In this document: piece by piece, positions 27,682 through 36,660 of the stretch
Position numbering within the stretch: position 1 is the first letter of the stretch
Layout of the letters: the number at the start of each line of letters is the position of its first letter
From: Saprospirales bacterium GYS_P2D
GTDB lineage: Bacteria > Bacteroidota > Bacteroidia > Chitinophagales > Saprospiraceae
Length of the DNA: 64,000 nucleotides
Direction: 5' to 3'
Assembly (NCBI GenBank): GCA_009833045.1
Contig: WUUP01000004.1
Location: forward strand, 124,001 to 188,000
The notes under the pieces: generated by a model
Told to the model about the DNA's origin: nothing
The model's input: the letters and a program-made list of their open reading frames with translations, nothing else
Database searches by the model: none
Translations under genes and position numbers: made by a program

Positions 27682-28203
27682 ATGAATTCTTTTAAAGCTC
27701 TTTTACTTATGGTATGTGCTGTAGCACTTACTGTAGCGTGTAAAAACGACGCTGGACAAAGTGCAGAAAGAGAAGCTGTAGCTACTGCAAGTACTACGAC
27801 TCCTGCTGCTCCAGCTACATCTACTCCTGCAGAGACTGTACCTGTAGGCCCACTCACTACTATCGAGTATCCTGAGACGGAGTTTAACTTCGGTGAGATC
27901 GAAGAAGGTGAGAAAGTAATCCACGAGTTCGCATTCAAGAACACTGGTAAAGAACCATTAGTGATCTCTAAAGCTCAAGGATCTTGCGGATGTACTGTTC
28001 CTGATTGGCCGAGAGAGCCTATCCCAGTAGGTGGCGAAGGTGTCATCAAAGTACAGTATGACTCAAGAGGAAAAGGAAAAGTAAGAGCTGAAGGTGGTCG
28101 TGCTGAAAACAAGCGTGTGACTATCACAGCTAACACTGATCCTGTAAACACATACCTTTACATCAAAGGTACTGTATACAAGCCAGATGCTCCAGAAAGC
28201 TAA
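27682..28203 (+). CDS. DUF1573-domain lipoprotein
   Basis: A 173-residue protein with a lipoprotein signal (MNSFKALLLMVCAVALTVAC), an Ala/Thr/Pro-rich spacer (about residues 30-55) and one DUF1573 domain, an Ig-like (ASH/PapD-type) fold. The hallmark segments FNFGEIEEGEKV, FKNTGKEPLVI and SCGCTVPDWP, with the paired cysteines, are clear. The exact role is unknown; the fold is usually in surface or periplasmic proteins. The ATG at 27682 follows a TTG at 27676 and gives the better signal peptide. A strong terminator follows. Confidence 0.9.
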   Translation: MNSFKALLLMVCAVALTVACKNDAGQSAEREAVATASTTTPAAPATSTPAETVPVGPLTTIEYPETEFNFGEIEEGEKVIHEFAFKNTGKEPLVISKAQGSCGCTVPDWPREPIPVGGEGVIKVQYDSRGKGKVRAEGGRAENKRVTITANTDPVNTYLYIKGTVYKPDAPES

Positions 28204-28238
28204 GATCAGCTGATCTAAAAGCAAATGAAATAAAGAAG

Positions 28239-28270
28239 GCCTCTTTCCTCAGCGGAAAGGGGCTTTTTTT
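28239..28270 (+). terminator. intrinsic terminator of the DUF1573 gene
   Basis: A 10-bp stem with one G-U pair (arms 28239-28248 and 28254-28263), a five-base loop and seven T residues. Confidence 0.88.
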
Positions 28271-28391
28271 GTGATGTATATGGTATAGTTCGTCAGATAT
28301 ACTCACTATCTTACGTCAATAGGATTGCTCTTGAGAGCTTGGAGATGAGTCTCTTACTCAGCGCATCAAATGAATAACAACCGAATATAGT

Positions 28392-31300
28392 ATGACTAAA
28401 AGAATTTTATTGCTCCTATGCATCTGGAGCATCACTACTACGATCTACAGCCAGGATGACTCGGCTAAATCAACACTGGATAAAGCCTATCACTCCCTGA
28501 AGTTTAGGAATATTGGTCCATTCAGAGGAGGTCGATCGGTCGCATCCTCCGGAGTGATTGGCGATCCTATGACTTACTACATGGGTACGATGGGTGGCGT
28601 CTGGAAGACATCAGATGCAGGAGTCACTTGGCGGAACATCACAGATGGACATCTCAATACAGCGAGTGTCGGAGCTATCTCCGTAGCGGAGAGCGATCCT
28701 AATGTGGTCTACCTCGGTATGGGAGAGCATCCTGTACGAGGTGTGATGACCTCTCATGGTGATGGTGTCTATCGCTCTGATGATGCCGGCCAGACTTGGC
28801 AGCACTTAGGACTGATGGATAGCCGGCATATCGCTGAGATCGAGATCCATCCTAATGATCCCGATCATATCTATGTAGCGGTGCAGGGTGCTGTCCATGG
28901 TGATAGTGAGGAGCGTGGCGTCTATCGCTCTACAGATGGTGGACAGAGCTGGGAGCGGGTGCTCTATATCGATGAGACGACTGGAGCTACCGATATCTCT
29001 ATGGATCATCATAATCCTCGCATCCTCTATGCTTCGACTTGGGATCATCGACGACTGCCATGGCAGGTGCGATCGGGCGGTCCAGGCTCAGCACTGTATA
29101 AGAGTACAGATGGTGGAGACACTTGGGAAAAGCTCTCTAAAGGCCTCCCAGAAGTAATGGGTAAAACCAGTATCGATGTCTCTCCAGCGAATAGTGAAGT
29201 CGTCTATGCCAATATTGAAGCAGAAGGAACCAAAGGGGGCGTCTACAGATCTGACGATGGAGGTAAGTCTTGGCGGCAGACCACGAGCGATCGGGTCACG
29301 GTAGCTCGGGCTTGGTACTATATAGAGGTATTCGCAGATCCTCAGGATGAGAATACTGTCTATGTGCTCAATGCTCCTATGCTCAAGTCTATTGATGGTG
29401 GAAAGACTTTTAAGTCGATCAGTAATCCTCACGGCGACCAGCACCATATGTGGATCAACCCTAATGATCCTGACAATATCATCCTCTCCAACGATGGTGG
29501 AGGTACTGTGACCTTTAATGGTGGTAAGACCTGGTCATCCCAAGAAAATCAGCCTACGGCACAGTTTTATAGAGTGATCACGGATCATAGATTTCCTTAT
29601 CATGTATATGCTGGACAGCAGGACAATACCTCCGTGATCACACCATCACGTACTCGCAGAGGCGGTATCGGATGGAGGGATTGGATCACGGGGCCGGGCT
29701 GTGAGAGTGCATTTTTAGCTTTTGATCCAGATGATCCTACTGATATTTTTGGTACCTGTATACAAGGAGATATCACGGTGATGGATCTCGAGACCCAAGA
29801 GCAGCGAAATGTCATGGCCTATCCGATCATCGGTCTTGGCTGGAATACCGCTGAGCTACCATATCGCTGGAACTGGAATCCGCCAGTAGTCTCCTCACTC
29901 CAAGATCCTAATGTGGTCTATCATGCAGGCAATAAAGTACTCAAAACTACTGACGGAGGTAGATCTTGGATGGAAATCAGCCCAGATCTGACTCGCAATG
30001 ATCCAGCTAAACATATTGACGGTGGAGTGCCCTATACTAATGAGGGTGCCGGTGGCGAAGTATACAATACGATCGCTTATCTGGCAGTATCTCCGCATGA
30101 TGCTGGAGTGATATGGACAGGTAGTGACTGTGGATTAGTCCATGTGACTCGAGATGGAGGCGCAGACTGGCAGGACGTCACGCCGAAAGGGCTCGGAGAG
30201 GTACTCATCAATAGCATCGAAGTATCACCGCATGATACAGGAGTAGCGTATATCGTAGCGACTAATTATAAATTCAACGATTTCACTCCGATGATTTATA
30301 AGACGAGCAACTATGGGAAGTCTTGGAAGATGATCACGGATGGACTACCGGCTGACTCATGGGCTCGAGTAGTCAGAGAAGATAAAAAAGTAAAAGGGCT
30401 CCTTTATGCAGGGACAGAGACTGGACTCTATGTCTCCTATGATGATGGGGGAGAGTGGATGTCTATGCAGCTCAATCTGCCAGTGTGTCCAGTGACTGAC
30501 CTTACTATTGAGGATAATGATTTAGTAGTAGCGACCTCAGGCAGAGCGTTTTGGATACTGGATGACCTGTCTGCGATCCAGAGTGCGGTGCATACACAAA
30601 AAGAACTGAGCCTCATCGCTCCTAAGCCGTCTGTACGACTCAGCGCTGGCGGAGGATTCAGACCAGGAGCTGTATATGGCCAGAATCCTACTAATGGAGT
30701 GAGTTTTGACTACTTCCTGCCATCGGAGGACTCTACAGAGCTGACACTGGAGATTTACCATAGCTCGGGTGAGCTCATCCGCAGCTACAGCAGTGAGAAG
30801 GATCCAGACTTTAAGAAGTACATCGGTGGTCCAAGTGCCGATAAGCTCCTACCGACTAAAGGGGGAGTTAATCGCTTCGCTTGGGATATGCGACAGGAGA
30901 CGATAGCAGGCGTCGATGGTGTATTCATGCTGGGCTCTTATGCAGGGACGATGGTGCCGCCAGGTGAGTATCGAGCTGTACTGACACAGGGTGATGTATC
31001 TGATGAGGTGAGTTTCACGCTTTTAGCAGATCCGGGTATAGATGCTGGGCAGGCTGACTATGATCGGCAGTATGCTGAGATCAGTGAGCTGGAGGCTGTA
31101 GCCAAAAAAGTGCATCAATCGGTCAATGAAATGGAGGCGGTGAAAAAACAACTTCAGGCTTTTGAGAAAACTTTCGGTGAAAATGAAGATGCTAAAGATC
31201 TAATGGATTTAGTCAAAACGACACAAGAGTCTATAGATACATGGCAAGGCAAACTGATACAGCGAGATCAGAAGACGTTTCAGGATGTGATTAATTTCCC

Positions 31301-31505
31301 AAATCGGCTCAATGCCGAGATCACGAGCCTTATGGGGACGATGGGGAGCGCCGATCCTATACTGACAGCCGGTATGCTACAGCGCAAGTCGGACCTCATG
31401 GAGCAGTGGAGTGCGATCAAAAAAGAAGCGGAGGGTATTAAATCAGCTCTCGCAGCAATTAATGAAGCCTATAAAAACTCAGATTTGCCTTTGATCAAGT
31501 TTTAA
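28392..31505 (+). CDS. VPS10/sortilin-like Asp-box beta-propeller protein
   Basis: A 1037-residue exported protein: signal peptide (MTKRILLLLCIWSITTTIYS) and then many BNR/Asp-box repeats of the type SxDxGxTW (KTSDAGVTW, RSDDAGQTW, RSTDGGQSW, KSTDGGDTW and others up to about residue 650), forming large beta-propellers as in the sortilin VPS10 domain. A beta-sandwich (about 720-860) and a C-terminal helical coil (about 870-1030) follow. Public annotation often calls such proteins glycosyl hydrolases, but no glycosidase active site can be seen. There is no T9SS domain at the end. A palindromic repeat follows the stop. Confidence 0.85.
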   Translation: MTKRILLLLCIWSITTTIYSQDDSAKSTLDKAYHSLKFRNIGPFRGGRSVASSGVIGDPMTYYMGTMGGVWKTSDAGVTWRNITDGHLNTASVGAISVAESDPNVVYLGMGEHPVRGVMTSHGDGVYRSDDAGQTWQHLGLMDSRHIAEIEIHPNDPDHIYVAVQGAVHGDSEERGVYRSTDGGQSWERVLYIDETTGATDISMDHHNPRILYASTWDHRRLPWQVRSGGPGSALYKSTDGGDTWEKLSKGLPEVMGKTSIDVSPANSEVVYANIEAEGTKGGVYRSDDGGKSWRQTTSDRVTVARAWYYIEVFADPQDENTVYVLNAPMLKSIDGGKTFKSISNPHGDQHHMWINPNDPDNIILSNDGGGTVTFNGGKTWSSQENQPTAQFYRVITDHRFPYHVYAGQQDNTSVITPSRTRRGGIGWRDWITGPGCESAFLAFDPDDPTDIFGTCIQGDITVMDLETQEQRNVMAYPIIGLGWNTAELPYRWNWNPPVVSSLQDPNVVYHAGNKVLKTTDGGRSWMEISPDLTRNDPAKHIDGGVPYTNEGAGGEVYNTIAYLAVSPHDAGVIWTGSDCGLVHVTRDGGADWQDVTPKGLGEVLINSIEVSPHDTGVAYIVATNYKFNDFTPMIYKTSNYGKSWKMITDGLPADSWARVVREDKKVKGLLYAGTETGLYVSYDDGGEWMSMQLNLPVCPVTDLTIEDNDLVVATSGRAFWILDDLSAIQSAVHTQKELSLIAPKPSVRLSAGGGFRPGAVYGQNPTNGVSFDYFLPSEDSTELTLEIYHSSGELIRSYSSEKDPDFKKYIGGPSADKLLPTKGGVNRFAWDMRQETIAGVDGVFMLGSYAGTMVPPGEYRAVLTQGDVSDEVSFTLLADPGIDAGQADYDRQYAEISELEAVAKKVHQSVNEMEAVKKQLQAFEKTFGENEDAKDLMDLVKTTQESIDTWQGKLIQRDQKTFQDVINFPNRLNAEITSLMGTMGSADPILTAGMLQRKSDLMEQWSAIKKEAEGIKSALAAINEAYKNSDLPLIKF

Positions 31506-31516
31506 GGAGGATGTCT

Positions 31517-31547
31517 GATCTACTAAATTTTGAAAATTTGGTAGATC
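31517..31547. repeat. 31-nt dispersed palindromic repeat, copy 2
   Basis: Arms GATCTACTAAATTT and AAATTTGGTAGATC around TGA, with one G-U type mismatch. It matches, in the opposite orientation, the element at 10025-10055. It lies 11 bases after a stop codon. Confidence 0.65.
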
Positions 31548-31571
31548 TCATAGGGTAGTCAGCACAGCAAA

Positions 31572-32084
31572 TTAATTCTGCATCTGGCTCACCTGCATGA
31601 AGAGCTTTTGATAAAATTCAGCCCCTTTTTGGTTCATTTTGTTCGCAAAGAGGGGCTTTTCATTTTCGATGAATACGAATAAATAGCAGTTTTCAGCATA
31701 GTATACATCTGCCTCTATGATGACATCTTGAGGTGTGGTGTATACTTTGCGAGCTATCGGAGTACAGCCAGATGGGATCTCGCTCAGTGACTCTGGAGAG
31801 ATAAAGCTCAGGTCATTGATGATGGCCGCTTTCTCATGCTGATTCATGCTGAATGGCTTATCTCTGAACACTACATCGATCCCTGTACATTCATTGACGA
31901 TGCGATCGACTACCTCTTTAGTGATGCCTTCTGCGGAGGGTAGCGTAGAGCCGGCGGTAGCGGTTGCTACAGTGGAAGAGGAGGCAGCAGTGGACGTACT
32001 ATCACTCTTACAGCTGAAGAATAGTGAGCAGAAAGCAATGCTGGCTGTTATTAGTGATAGTTTCAGTATTGAGCTATTGGCCAT
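31572..32084 (-). CDS. hypothetical lipoprotein
   Basis: A 170-residue lipoprotein (signal up to FFSC at residue 25, then a Ser/Thr/Ala-rich spacer to about residue 50). The mature part (about 50-170) is a compact alpha/beta domain with a few conserved-looking aromatics; no known family is recognised. It overlaps the end of the upstream LVIVD-repeat gene by 11 bases, so the two are translated from one mRNA and may act together at the envelope. Confidence 0.75.
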   Translation of the reverse strand: MANSSILKLSLITASIAFCSLFFSCKSDSTSTAASSSTVATATAGSTLPSAEGITKEVVDRIVNECTGIDVVFRDKPFSMNQHEKAAIINDLSFISPESLSEIPSGCTPIARKVYTTPQDVIIEADVYYAENCYLFVFIENEKPLFANKMNQKGAEFYQKLFMQVSQMQN

Positions 32085-34440
32085 GATTTGATTTTATGAT
32101 CTCCTTGACGATGGTCTCTCCGGTCGATAGTGTCATAGATATCCAGTAGACACCAGCGGATAGAGAGGATACATCCAGTCTCTGATCCATCAAAGATAGT
32201 GGATAGGCTCTGCCACTGGCATCTGTGATCCTGATATTTTCTATCTCCTTGATCGTGATACCAGTGATATTGATCCATTGTGCAGTAGGATTAGGATATA
32301 TCTGGATTGGATCGAAACCGATTTCCTCATCTGAGGTCGTCATTAGTTCGCTGATACTGAATGCGTCTATGCCGGCCTCAACGATGTGGCCACTATCAGC
32401 AAAATCGCTGGTTTCTATATATAGCTGTATCTGATCAGTATCTGTGAGATCATGGATCGGTAGATCTTCGATGTATAGCCATTGTGACATTACACTATCA
32501 GGCGTGATCCGAGTGATGTCTATGGTATCACCAGTAGTAATGATTGCTATACGTAGGGCATCATTTGGCTCTCCAGCACCACCTCCATTAAAAAACCAAT
32601 AGGCCAATGTAAGTCCCGGATCGCTGTAGCTGCTGAGATCTATCAGTGGAGAGCTGAGAGTCGTAGTGCCATTATCCACATCGTCATATACCACATCTCG
32701 ATTATCATTGCCAGTCACATAGGCATATCCAAGCCCTTCTTTGTCAGCGTCTGTATTAGGATTGGCGATATCTGCGCCGAGGATCGTCCGTGCGGGTAGT
32801 GCACGTTCCCAGACACCTCTGAATGCATCTCCTCCGACTTGCCAGCCTTGATCCACATCAAAATTGTCTTCATAGCCCGCCTCCAGTGTAAAGTTGATAG
32901 CTTTGTCACCATCTGCTTTGGTGTTGATATATTTTGGGCGAAAGCCCCAGCTGCCGACTACTATCTCATAGTCTGCCTCCAGTAGCGATACGCTATATAG
33001 TCCGTCGCTATCTGTCTGTAGCTCCGTGACTCCGAGCTCTGAACTGAGCTGTATGGTAGCTCCAGCGATAGGCTGTCCATCCATATCTGAGATACTCCCA
33101 GATAGTTGATGCTGTACTTTCTTAGTCAAGTAGAAATCTTGCTCCGTGAGAATTCCATTTTCCAGTTTGACGGTGAAGGTGTCTGTCAGGTAGTTAGCCT
33201 GAGACACTTCGACTCTGTAGGTAGCGCTGCGAGCAACTCCTGTAGCATAGTCACCAGAGGCATTGGACGATCGAGTCACTGCCTCAGAGTTGAGGATGAT
33301 GACTTGCGCATTGTTGATGGGGGAGTCATCCAGAGCATCGAGTATTTTGCCCTCGAGGTAGGCTGCTCGCTGATAGGATGGAGCTGTGAGGAATAGACCA
33401 TTGTCCATATCCGTCAGGGCTAATCGCCCAGATGGCAGGTACGGATATGCACCCCAGTTGCCATTGGCATTTTGGGGATTAGTATCGTATTGACCTACTT
33501 TGATGAGATTGTGCGGTCGAGCGGCGTCAAGCACGATGACTCCTTCAGTATACCACGATGTGACCAAGTACCCATCGTGATAATGCACATTGTGCGGTAG
33601 CACAGATACACTGCCAGAGGGTCTATAGCTGCCTACTCTGAGGATATTGTCCAGATCTCGTATGTCGTATGCATCGACGTAGCCGCCACCTTTTTCGTCA
33701 GTAGTGAATACGTAGTCACCATCATCGCTCAGCCAAGCATTGTGCGTGAAGAAGGTCGAGGTGGTAAATTTGGTCAAGAAAATCGGATCGGCAGGAGTCG
33801 TGATGTCATAGATGCCAAGGAAGCCCCCATAGATCTCAGAAGTGTACATCTTTCCATCCCTGGCGAATACATCATGGGCATATTCACGATCCTGTACACC
33901 TATGATCTCAGGTGCGCTCGGATCTATTGTCAGGTCGAGTGTGATGACGCCTCCGTAGCCATTATTGCATCCAGCAAGATATCCATGGCCGATGGTCGTA
34001 TCTATCCAGATATTGTGACAGCGCTGTATGGTCGTCGTGTCGAGAGTAGTATAGACAGTATCTGTCCAGTGATGATAGCTGATCGAGTCAGGGGCCATAG
34101 ACATGTCAATGATGATCACTCCATCATTGCCTTGATCAGCAGTGACGTAGACATGATCGCCGTAGACCTTGTAGTCTCTCCATACGGACCGAGCTCCAGG
34201 TATAGTCTTGATCAGTGAGAGGGTGTCATCAGCGGTATAGATGCGAGTGTCTTGACGATTGCCTGCGATGATGTATTCTCTGCCATCGGCATCGACATAG
34301 CCCCAGAGATCATTGCCAGTAGTAGGAAAATCTACCTGGTCGATCAGTGAAATCTGCAAACTGTCTTGGGCTGAGATCGAGAGACCGATCAGCATCGACA
34401 AAATGAAATTTATGCCTGAGGAGATGTATATACTTTTCAT
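32074..34440 (-). CDS. LVIVD-repeat (choice-of-anchor B) protein with T9SS type A domain
   Basis: A 788-residue secreted protein. After a signal peptide ending near SISAQ come LVIVD-type propeller repeats (about residues 20-340; DITTPADPIFLTKF, LVTSWYTEGVIVLDAARP), two carboxypeptidase-regulatory-like Ig domains (about 350-510), a jelly-roll/MAM-like domain (about 520-690), and a type A T9SS C-terminal domain (about 700-788) beginning near IQIYPNPTAQWINITG and ending in a KEIIK tail. Start: the ATG at 34440 opens the signal peptide; 34476 would add 12 residues before it. Confidence 0.87.
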   Translation of the reverse strand: MKSIYISSGINFILSMLIGLSISAQDSLQISLIDQVDFPTTGNDLWGYVDADGREYIIAGNRQDTRIYTADDTLSLIKTIPGARSVWRDYKVYGDHVYVTADQGNDGVIIIDMSMAPDSISYHHWTDTVYTTLDTTTIQRCHNIWIDTTIGHGYLAGCNNGYGGVITLDLTIDPSAPEIIGVQDREYAHDVFARDGKMYTSEIYGGFLGIYDITTPADPIFLTKFTTSTFFTHNAWLSDDGDYVFTTDEKGGGYVDAYDIRDLDNILRVGSYRPSGSVSVLPHNVHYHDGYLVTSWYTEGVIVLDAARPHNLIKVGQYDTNPQNANGNWGAYPYLPSGRLALTDMDNGLFLTAPSYQRAAYLEGKILDALDDSPINNAQVIILNSEAVTRSSNASGDYATGVARSATYRVEVSQANYLTDTFTVKLENGILTEQDFYLTKKVQHQLSGSISDMDGQPIAGATIQLSSELGVTELQTDSDGLYSVSLLEADYEIVVGSWGFRPKYINTKADGDKAINFTLEAGYEDNFDVDQGWQVGGDAFRGVWERALPARTILGADIANPNTDADKEGLGYAYVTGNDNRDVVYDDVDNGTTTLSSPLIDLSSYSDPGLTLAYWFFNGGGAGEPNDALRIAIITTGDTIDITRITPDSVMSQWLYIEDLPIHDLTDTDQIQLYIETSDFADSGHIVEAGIDAFSISELMTTSDEEIGFDPIQIYPNPTAQWINITGITIKEIENIRITDASGRAYPLSLMDQRLDVSSLSAGVYWISMTLSTGETIVKEIIKSNHGQ

Positions 34441-34538
34441 AATATTGTAACAGTATAAACGTAATAATGAGCACATTGTGTTGGCAGAAGTAGGATTTAA
34501 TATGACGCTCTCCTGCTCAACTAATGAAAAATAATAAT

Positions 34539-34886
34539 ATGAGTATTAAAATCTGGCATAATCCCCGCTGTCGCAAAAGTCGAGAGACACTACAACTGAT
34601 AGAAGAAAAAGGCATCCAGCCTGAGATAAAACTGTATCTGAAGGAGACTCCTTCTGTCGAGGAAATCAAAGCGGTATTAGCAAAATTGGACATAAGTCCT
34701 GAGCAAATCATCCGTAAGGGAGAAGCCATCTACAAAGAAAACTACAAGGGCAAAAGCTACTCAGATAATGAGTGGATCGATATCCTCGCTGAAAATCCAA
34801 AACTCATTGAGCGACCTATCGTGATCAATGGCGATCGAGCTGCGATCGGTCGACCACCAGAGTCTGTGTTAGCTATTCTGAGCTAA
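34539..34886 (+). CDS. ArsC/Spx-family thioredoxin-fold protein (arsenate reductase-like)
   Basis: A 115-residue ArsC-family protein. The active-site motif HNPRCRKSRETL contains the single catalytic cysteine of glutaredoxin-dependent arsenate reductases; LIERPIVINGDRAAIGRPPE is the usual second half with the conserved arginine. In many bacteria these are arsenate reductases or uncharacterised relatives (YffB). No ars operon is nearby, so arsenate resistance is not implied. An in-frame ATG at 34524 would add five residues. Confidence 0.87.
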   Translation: MSIKIWHNPRCRKSRETLQLIEEKGIQPEIKLYLKETPSVEEIKAVLAKLDISPEQIIRKGEAIYKENYKGKSYSDNEWIDILAENPKLIERPIVINGDRAAIGRPPESVLAILS

Positions 34887-36660
34887 GGGTAGTTTTCTTA
34901 TCATAGTAATACTTTAGTGATTGGTACAGATCCTTAGGGTTGAATGGTTTCATGATGTAGTCATTCATGCCCACTGACTGTGCCTCTTTGCGGACTGTGA
35001 TCGTAGTGGATGCGGTCAGCGCTAATATAGGAATGTCTCCGACAGGGCCGTCCATCGCTCTGATATTACGAGTCGCATCATAGCCGTTCATCACGGGCAT
35101 CTGGAGATCCATGAGGACGAGATCATAGTCCCGCTTTGTGACTTGATCCACAGCCTCTTGACCATTGAGCACGATATCGAAGTCTACACCCCACTTATCT
35201 AAGAACTGTCGGGCTACTCGGATATTCATCTTATTATCTTCGGCCACTAAGACAACCATGCCATTGATCGCTCCAAATGAAGGCTTTAGATCTATATATT
35301 TTGTCGTGCTAAGGTTGAATCTTTCGCTGATGCCGAATTCTAACTCAAACCAGAATTTGCTACCTTGTCCCTGTACACTTGATACATTGAGTTTGCTGCC
35401 TTGCAGATCGAGGAGCTTTTGACAGATCGGCAGACCGAGGCCTGTGCCTCCATACTCTCGAGTGGTATTGCTCTCTGCTTGCGCAAATTTCTCGAAAATC
35501 TTATCAATTTTATTTTCAGGGATGCCTATTCCTGTATCTTTTATTTCAAATTTGATGGTGGCCTTGTCTTTCGACTTTTTCATGACTTCTACATCGAGGA
35601 TAACACCGCCTTCAGAAGTGAATTTTATGGCATTGCCGATCAGATTGCTGACTACCTGGGAGAGTCGAGTGATATCTCCTATGAGTACTTCAGGTAGCTC
35701 TTCGTCCTTTTTGACTTTGAATAATAGACCTTTCTCTTCTGCAGAGTAGGAGTAGTTCTTTCGCATCCCGAGCAAGAAGTCGTGTATGCTGAACTCTGAT
35801 GCATCAAATTCTATCTTACCCGATTCTATCTTGGAGAAATCCAAAATATCATTAATCAGACTGAGTAGATGCTCTGAGCTAAACTTGAGACCCTCCAGGT
35901 TTTCCATTTGATCTGGCAGAATATCATTCATCAGTAGCAGATTGCTGATACCTACTATAGCATTGAGGGGCGTCCGGATTTCGTGAGACATCGTAGAGAG
36001 AAATTCATCCTTTGCCTTACTGGCTTTCTCTGCCTGATCACGAGCTGCTTTCAGCGCCAGTTCTGTTTCTTTTATTTTGGTGATATTAGTAAGTGTACCG
36101 ATGATGCCGGTATACTCCTTTTGATCATTGTATACTTTTTTAGCTGATACTTCGATCCAGCCCTCACTTCCTGTATAGCTTTTAAATTTCAAGACCTCCG
36201 ACACTTCGGATTTCAGGCCCTCAGCTATAGAGTCGATGAGGATCTCGTGCTCTTCATTGATATAGCTTTTGATGGTAGCGAATGACTTACCAAGAGACTC
36301 TTCTGGCTCGAGTCCTGTGAGAAGTGTCCATGCACTGTTGAGATAGGAGAATTTTCCATCTTGATCCAGCTGAAATAGGATCTCTTTGATATTGGAAGCT
36401 ACGGTCTCATAGCGCTTATTAGCGGCATCCAGCTCCAGCGTCTTTTGTTGGACATCCTCTTTGAGGAGCTGATTGGCTTTGAATAGCTCTTGAGAGCTTT
36501 TCTCTATAATGTTCTCGAGATGTTTTATATCATTATCATTACCACGATAGGCTTCATTCACCATTTCGAGAAAAGGTTTCATTTGTTCTCTGGTGGCTTC
36601 GTCGATTCCCGCCTTTTTGAGCTGTCTACGGAGCAGCCTATGCATGGTTAGTTCGGTCAT
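34873..36660 (-). CDS. cytoplasmic PAS hybrid histidine kinase
   Basis: About 595 residues, no membrane segments. A coiled-coil N terminus (about 20-75) leads to a PAS domain (about 80-200), then HisKA with SHEIRTPLNAIVG (the phospho-acceptor histidine), HATPase_c with the N, G1 (DTGIGIP) and G2 (GGTGLGL) boxes, and a C-terminal receiver domain with the phospho-acceptor aspartate in LVLMDLQMPVMNG. It is the downstream partner of the FIST gene; the ATG at 36660 overlaps the FIST stop as ATGA, the classic coupled form. An ATG at 36705 would give 15 more residues and a 49-base overlap. The output is unknown. Confidence 0.92.
   Translation of the reverse strand: MTELTMHRLLRRQLKKAGIDEATREQMKPFLEMVNEAYRGNDNDIKHLENIIEKSSQELFKANQLLKEDVQQKTLELDAANKRYETVASNIKEILFQLDQDGKFSYLNSAWTLLTGLEPEESLGKSFATIKSYINEEHEILIDSIAEGLKSEVSEVLKFKSYTGSEGWIEVSAKKVYNDQKEYTGIIGTLTNITKIKETELALKAARDQAEKASKAKDEFLSTMSHEIRTPLNAIVGISNLLLMNDILPDQMENLEGLKFSSEHLLSLINDILDFSKIESGKIEFDASEFSIHDFLLGMRKNYSYSAEEKGLLFKVKKDEELPEVLIGDITRLSQVVSNLIGNAIKFTSEGGVILDVEVMKKSKDKATIKFEIKDTGIGIPENKIDKIFEKFAQAESNTTREYGGTGLGLPICQKLLDLQGSKLNVSSVQGQGSKFWFELEFGISERFNLSTTKYIDLKPSFGAINGMVVLVAEDNKMNIRVARQFLDKWGVDFDIVLNGQEAVDQVTKRDYDLVLMDLQMPVMNGYDATRNIRAMDGPVGDIPILALTASTTITVRKEAQSVGMNDYIMKPFNPKDLYQSLKYYYDKKTTLSSE

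Noticed and set aside
31501-31511. A strong SD-like TAAGGAGGATG after the 1037-residue gene
   Set aside because: The ATG after it opens no coding frame of useful length, and a palindromic repeat follows; it looks like chance sequence.
34539-34886. Arsenic resistance locus
   Set aside because: Only a single ArsC-like gene is present, with no ArsR, ArsB/Acr3 or ArsM nearby; the protein may have another role.
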